The notes beneath the pieces were generated by a model, which did not search any database, was not told the origin of the DNA, and saw only the letters and a program-made list of their open reading frames with translations. This document shows, in pieces, positions 4,775 to 6,482 of a DNA stretch of 6,482 bases. The position numbers and the translations under genes are program-made. The stretch is taken from contig CANCAO010000100.1 in assembly GCA_947374105.1 (NCBI GenBank), positions 1 to 6,482 of the forward strand, in the 5' to 3' direction. The DNA is from Comamonadaceae bacterium. Its GTDB lineage: Bacteria > Pseudomonadota > Gammaproteobacteria > Burkholderiales > Burkholderiaceae_C. Positions within the stretch are counted from its first letter, which is position 1, and the number at the start of each line of letters is the position of its first letter.

Positions 4775-5815
4775 ATGAATCTCAAGCCGTCTGCTTTTAA
4801 ATCCATAACAAACCTTTTGCGCATGACGCTGCTGGCGTTCACAGCAGCGCTGATATCGCCGGTGGTGCTCGCGCAACCTGTCGCACTACAAGCCCCATTT
4901 CCAGCTAAGCCGGTGCGCATCATCGTGCCGCAAACGCCCGGCGGTGCGTCCGATGCGCTGGCTCGCATCGTGGGGCAAAAATTGTCTGAGAAATGGGGCC
5001 AAGCCGTGGTGGTGGAAAACCGTGCCGGGGCGGGCGGCAACATTGGCATGGACGTGGTGGCCAAGGCTCCGGCGGATGGTTACACGCTCTTGATGTCCTA
5101 CGTGGGCTCGCACGCTATCAATGTGAGCATTTATAAAAAATTGCCTTTTGATCCCGAGGCTGATTTTGCAGCCGTGGCCACGCTGGCCAACGTGCCCTTT
5201 GTCGCAGCGGCCAACGCCAAGTTGCCCGTGAGCAATATGAAGGAGCTGGCGGCTTACGCGGCCAAGAACCCCGTGTCGTTTGGCTCGGCCGGCAATGGCT
5301 CGGTCAACCACTTGCTGGGGGAGATGTTCAACGCTTACAGCGCCGCCAGCACATCGCAAGGCGCGACTGCGGCCAAGATGTTGCACGTGCCCTACAAGGG
5401 CGCAGCCCCCGCGCTCACCGATCTCATTTCCGGGCAAATCCAGTTGGTGTTTACCAGCCTGCCTTCTGTGGCGCAACACATTCGCGCCGGTACGGTCAAT
5501 GGGCTGGCGGTGACGGGCTCCAAGCGTGCGGCGGCGTTCAAAGACATCCCCACCATTGCCGAGTCGGGCTACCCTGGCTTTGTGATCAACCCGTGGTTTG
5601 GTCTGTTTGCGCCCAAAGGCACACCGGTGGCGGTGGTGCGGCAGATCAATGCGGAGATCAAAAAAATTCTGGAAGACAAAGACACTCAGGATAAATTTGC
5701 GGTGCTCGGCGCGGAGCCTTTTGACACGCGGCCCGAAGAGTTTGCAGCCATGCTGCACGCCGACATTCAGAAGTGGGCGGCGGTGGTGAAGAGTTCGGGT
5801 GCCACGGCGGATTGA
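4775..5815 (+). CDS. Bug/TctC-family periplasmic solute-binding protein 2
   Basis: Second TTT-type receptor, 346 residues, clearly homologous to the gene before it but diverged, so probably an old duplication or separate recruitment. The signal peptide covers about residues 1-33 (ITNLLRMTLLAFTAALISPVV core, cleavage near VLA-QP). Landmarks: FPAKPVRIIVP (42-52), GGASDALAR (57-65, D60 at the ligand-loop position), VENRAGAGGNIGMDVVAKAPADGYTLLMS (two adjacent motifs, 80-108), GSAGNGSVNHLLGEMF (170-185), LHVPYKGAAPA (203-213), KRAAAFKDIPTIAESGYPGF (250-269) and WFGLFAPKGTP (274-284). Between helix and strand at 187-203 it carries about nine extra residues (around STSQGATAA) that receptor 1 lacks. 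The ligand-loop differences (GGGTD against GGASD) suggest a different or broader ligand. The 83-nt gap to receptor 1 holds no convincing promoter or terminator. Confidence 0.92.
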   Translation: MNLKPSAFKSITNLLRMTLLAFTAALISPVVLAQPVALQAPFPAKPVRIIVPQTPGGASDALARIVGQKLSEKWGQAVVVENRAGAGGNIGMDVVAKAPADGYTLLMSYVGSHAINVSIYKKLPFDPEADFAAVATLANVPFVAAANAKLPVSNMKELAAYAAKNPVSFGSAGNGSVNHLLGEMFNAYSAASTSQGATAAKMLHVPYKGAAPALTDLISGQIQLVFTSLPSVAQHIRAGTVNGLAVTGSKRAAAFKDIPTIAESGYPGFVINPWFGLFAPKGTPVAVVRQINAEIKKILEDKDTQDKFAVLGAEPFDTRPEEFAAMLHADIQKWAAVVKSSGATAD

Positions 5816-5841
5816 AATTGCTTCTCTGTTGAATCAACATC

Positions 5842-6482
5842 ATGCAAGTCAAAAAAATTGCGGGCGCTTTAGGCGCTGAAATCTCAGGCCTTGATTTGTC
5901 CAGAGGTGTCTCAGCCACTTTGGCCGCTGACATTCGCCAGGTTTTTCTGGAACATCAAGTTATTTTTCTGCGACGTCAAGACCTCAGACCGGCGCAGTTT
6001 TTGGCTTTTGCCCAAGCTATGGGCCAGCCGATTGAGTACCCCTTCGTCAAAGGGATTGAGGGCTTCCCTCACATCATCGAGGTCAAAAAACTCGCACATG
6101 AGACAGTCAACTTTGGTGGCATCTGGCATTCAGATACGACGTATTTGGACGAGCCACCGATGGGCTCGATGCTGCTGGCCAAAGCGGTGCCACCCTATGG
6201 CGGCGACACGCTGTTTGCCAATCAATACCTGGCCTATGAGGCCCTGTCTGACACCATGAAGAGATTGCTCACAGACTTGAAGGGCATCAGCAGCTCCGCC
6301 AAAGCCGATGTCTCAAAAACACGTGAAGACCGCATCAAGACCGATGGGAAAGGCGACGGCAAAGGGGAGGGCGCTGCCGCAGTGCCACAACAGTTCCAAG
6401 CCCTGCACCCCATCGTGCGCACCCACCCCGAGACCGGGCGCAAAGCGCTCTACGTCAACGTGGCACACACCGCAGGCATTGA
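5842..6482 (+). CDS. TauD/TfdA-family Fe(II)/2-oxoglutarate dioxygenase, 3' part outside window
   Basis: N-terminal 213 residues of a predicted cytoplasmic non-haem iron dioxygenase; the frame is open to the last base of the window. The start MQVKKIAGALGAEISGLDLS is typical of the TauD/TfdA family (G-A-E-I-x-G-x-D-L-S). The iron-binding H-x-D is seen as WHSDTTY (H96, D98), followed by PPMGSMLLAKAVPPYGGDTLFANQYLAYEALS (105-136), whose GGDT contains the Thr expected near 2-oxoglutarate. HPIVRTHPETGRKALYVNVAHT (two parts, 189-210) is also family-typical. The distal iron His and the 2-oxoglutarate Arg would lie beyond the window. Such enzymes hydroxylate substrates such as taurine, 2,4-D or related acids, using O2 and releasing succinate and CO2; the specific substrate is unknown. 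It lies 26 nt after Bug receptor 2 without a strong ribosome site, probably in the same transcript. A Lys/Gly-rich insert occupies 168-177. Confidence 0.88.
   Translation, partial: MQVKKIAGALGAEISGLDLSRGVSATLAADIRQVFLEHQVIFLRRQDLRPAQFLAFAQAMGQPIEYPFVKGIEGFPHIIEVKKLAHETVNFGGIWHSDTTYLDEPPMGSMLLAKAVPPYGGDTLFANQYLAYEALSDTMKRLLTDLKGISSSAKADVSKTREDRIKTDGKGDGKGEGAAAVPQQFQALHPIVRTHPETGRKALYVNVAHTAGI
6343..6372 (+). repeat. 12-bp in-frame coding repeat (DGKG-DGKG-EG)
   Basis: GATGGGAAAGGC, GACGGCAAAGGG and a partial GAGGGC follow each other in frame inside the dioxygenase gene (residues 168-177), giving DGKGDGKGEG. It falls in the loop after the KADVSKTREDRIK segment, where family members vary, so it probably does not disturb the fold. 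Confidence 0.7.

Overview
The window looks like a chromosomal segment of a betaproteobacterium, most likely Burkholderiales (Comamonadaceae-like). The main clues are two tandem periplasmic Bug/TctC-type solute-binding proteins, a family hugely expanded in that order, the high G+C of the right two thirds, and the style of the catabolic genes. This placement is inference from gene content; no rRNA or other marker gene is present.

Left third (1-1500), an accessory zone of toxin-antitoxin (TA) modules. A BrnT-like toxin gene (17-310) overlaps a ribbon-helix-helix antitoxin gene (297-617). About 200 bp of debris follows, and then a second module: a VapB-like antitoxin (825-1073) and a PIN-domain VapC RNase (1077-1472). 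The vapBC block is bracketed by a 30-bp direct repeat (620-649 and 1469-1498, 28/30 identical). The right copy is the living 3' end of the neighbouring minus-strand gene. The left copy still encodes the last nine codons and stop of that same gene but is orphaned. The simplest reading is that a vapBC-bearing segment of about 849 bp was inserted at, or recombined into, the 3' end of that gene and left it with an intact tail.

Centre (1469-2245). A minus-strand gene encodes an exported 212-residue protein of unknown function with OB-like or DUF5666-like features. It converges on vapC with a 4-nt overlap (TTAA supplies both stop codons). It diverges from the catabolic cluster across a 138-bp intergenic region that holds a plausible minus-strand promoter and a perfect 10-bp palindrome.

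Right two thirds (2246-6482), a plus-strand catabolic cluster: an MmgE/PrpD-family enzyme (2246-3634), Bug receptor 1 (3702-4691), Bug receptor 2 (4775-5815) and a TauD/TfdA-family Fe(II)/2-oxoglutarate dioxygenase cut by the window end (5842 onward). Gaps of 67, 83 and 26 nt and good Shine-Dalgarno sites before both Bug genes suggest co-transcription. The likely logic is that periplasmic receptors capture an organic acid, a permease encoded elsewhere imports it, and the PrpD-like lyase/isomerase and the dioxygenase act on it or a related compound. The substrate cannot be read from the sequence. The PrpD-like protein is unusual in lacking two motifs typical of canonical family members. No tRNA, rRNA, CRISPR array, transposase gene or convincing rho-independent terminator was seen.
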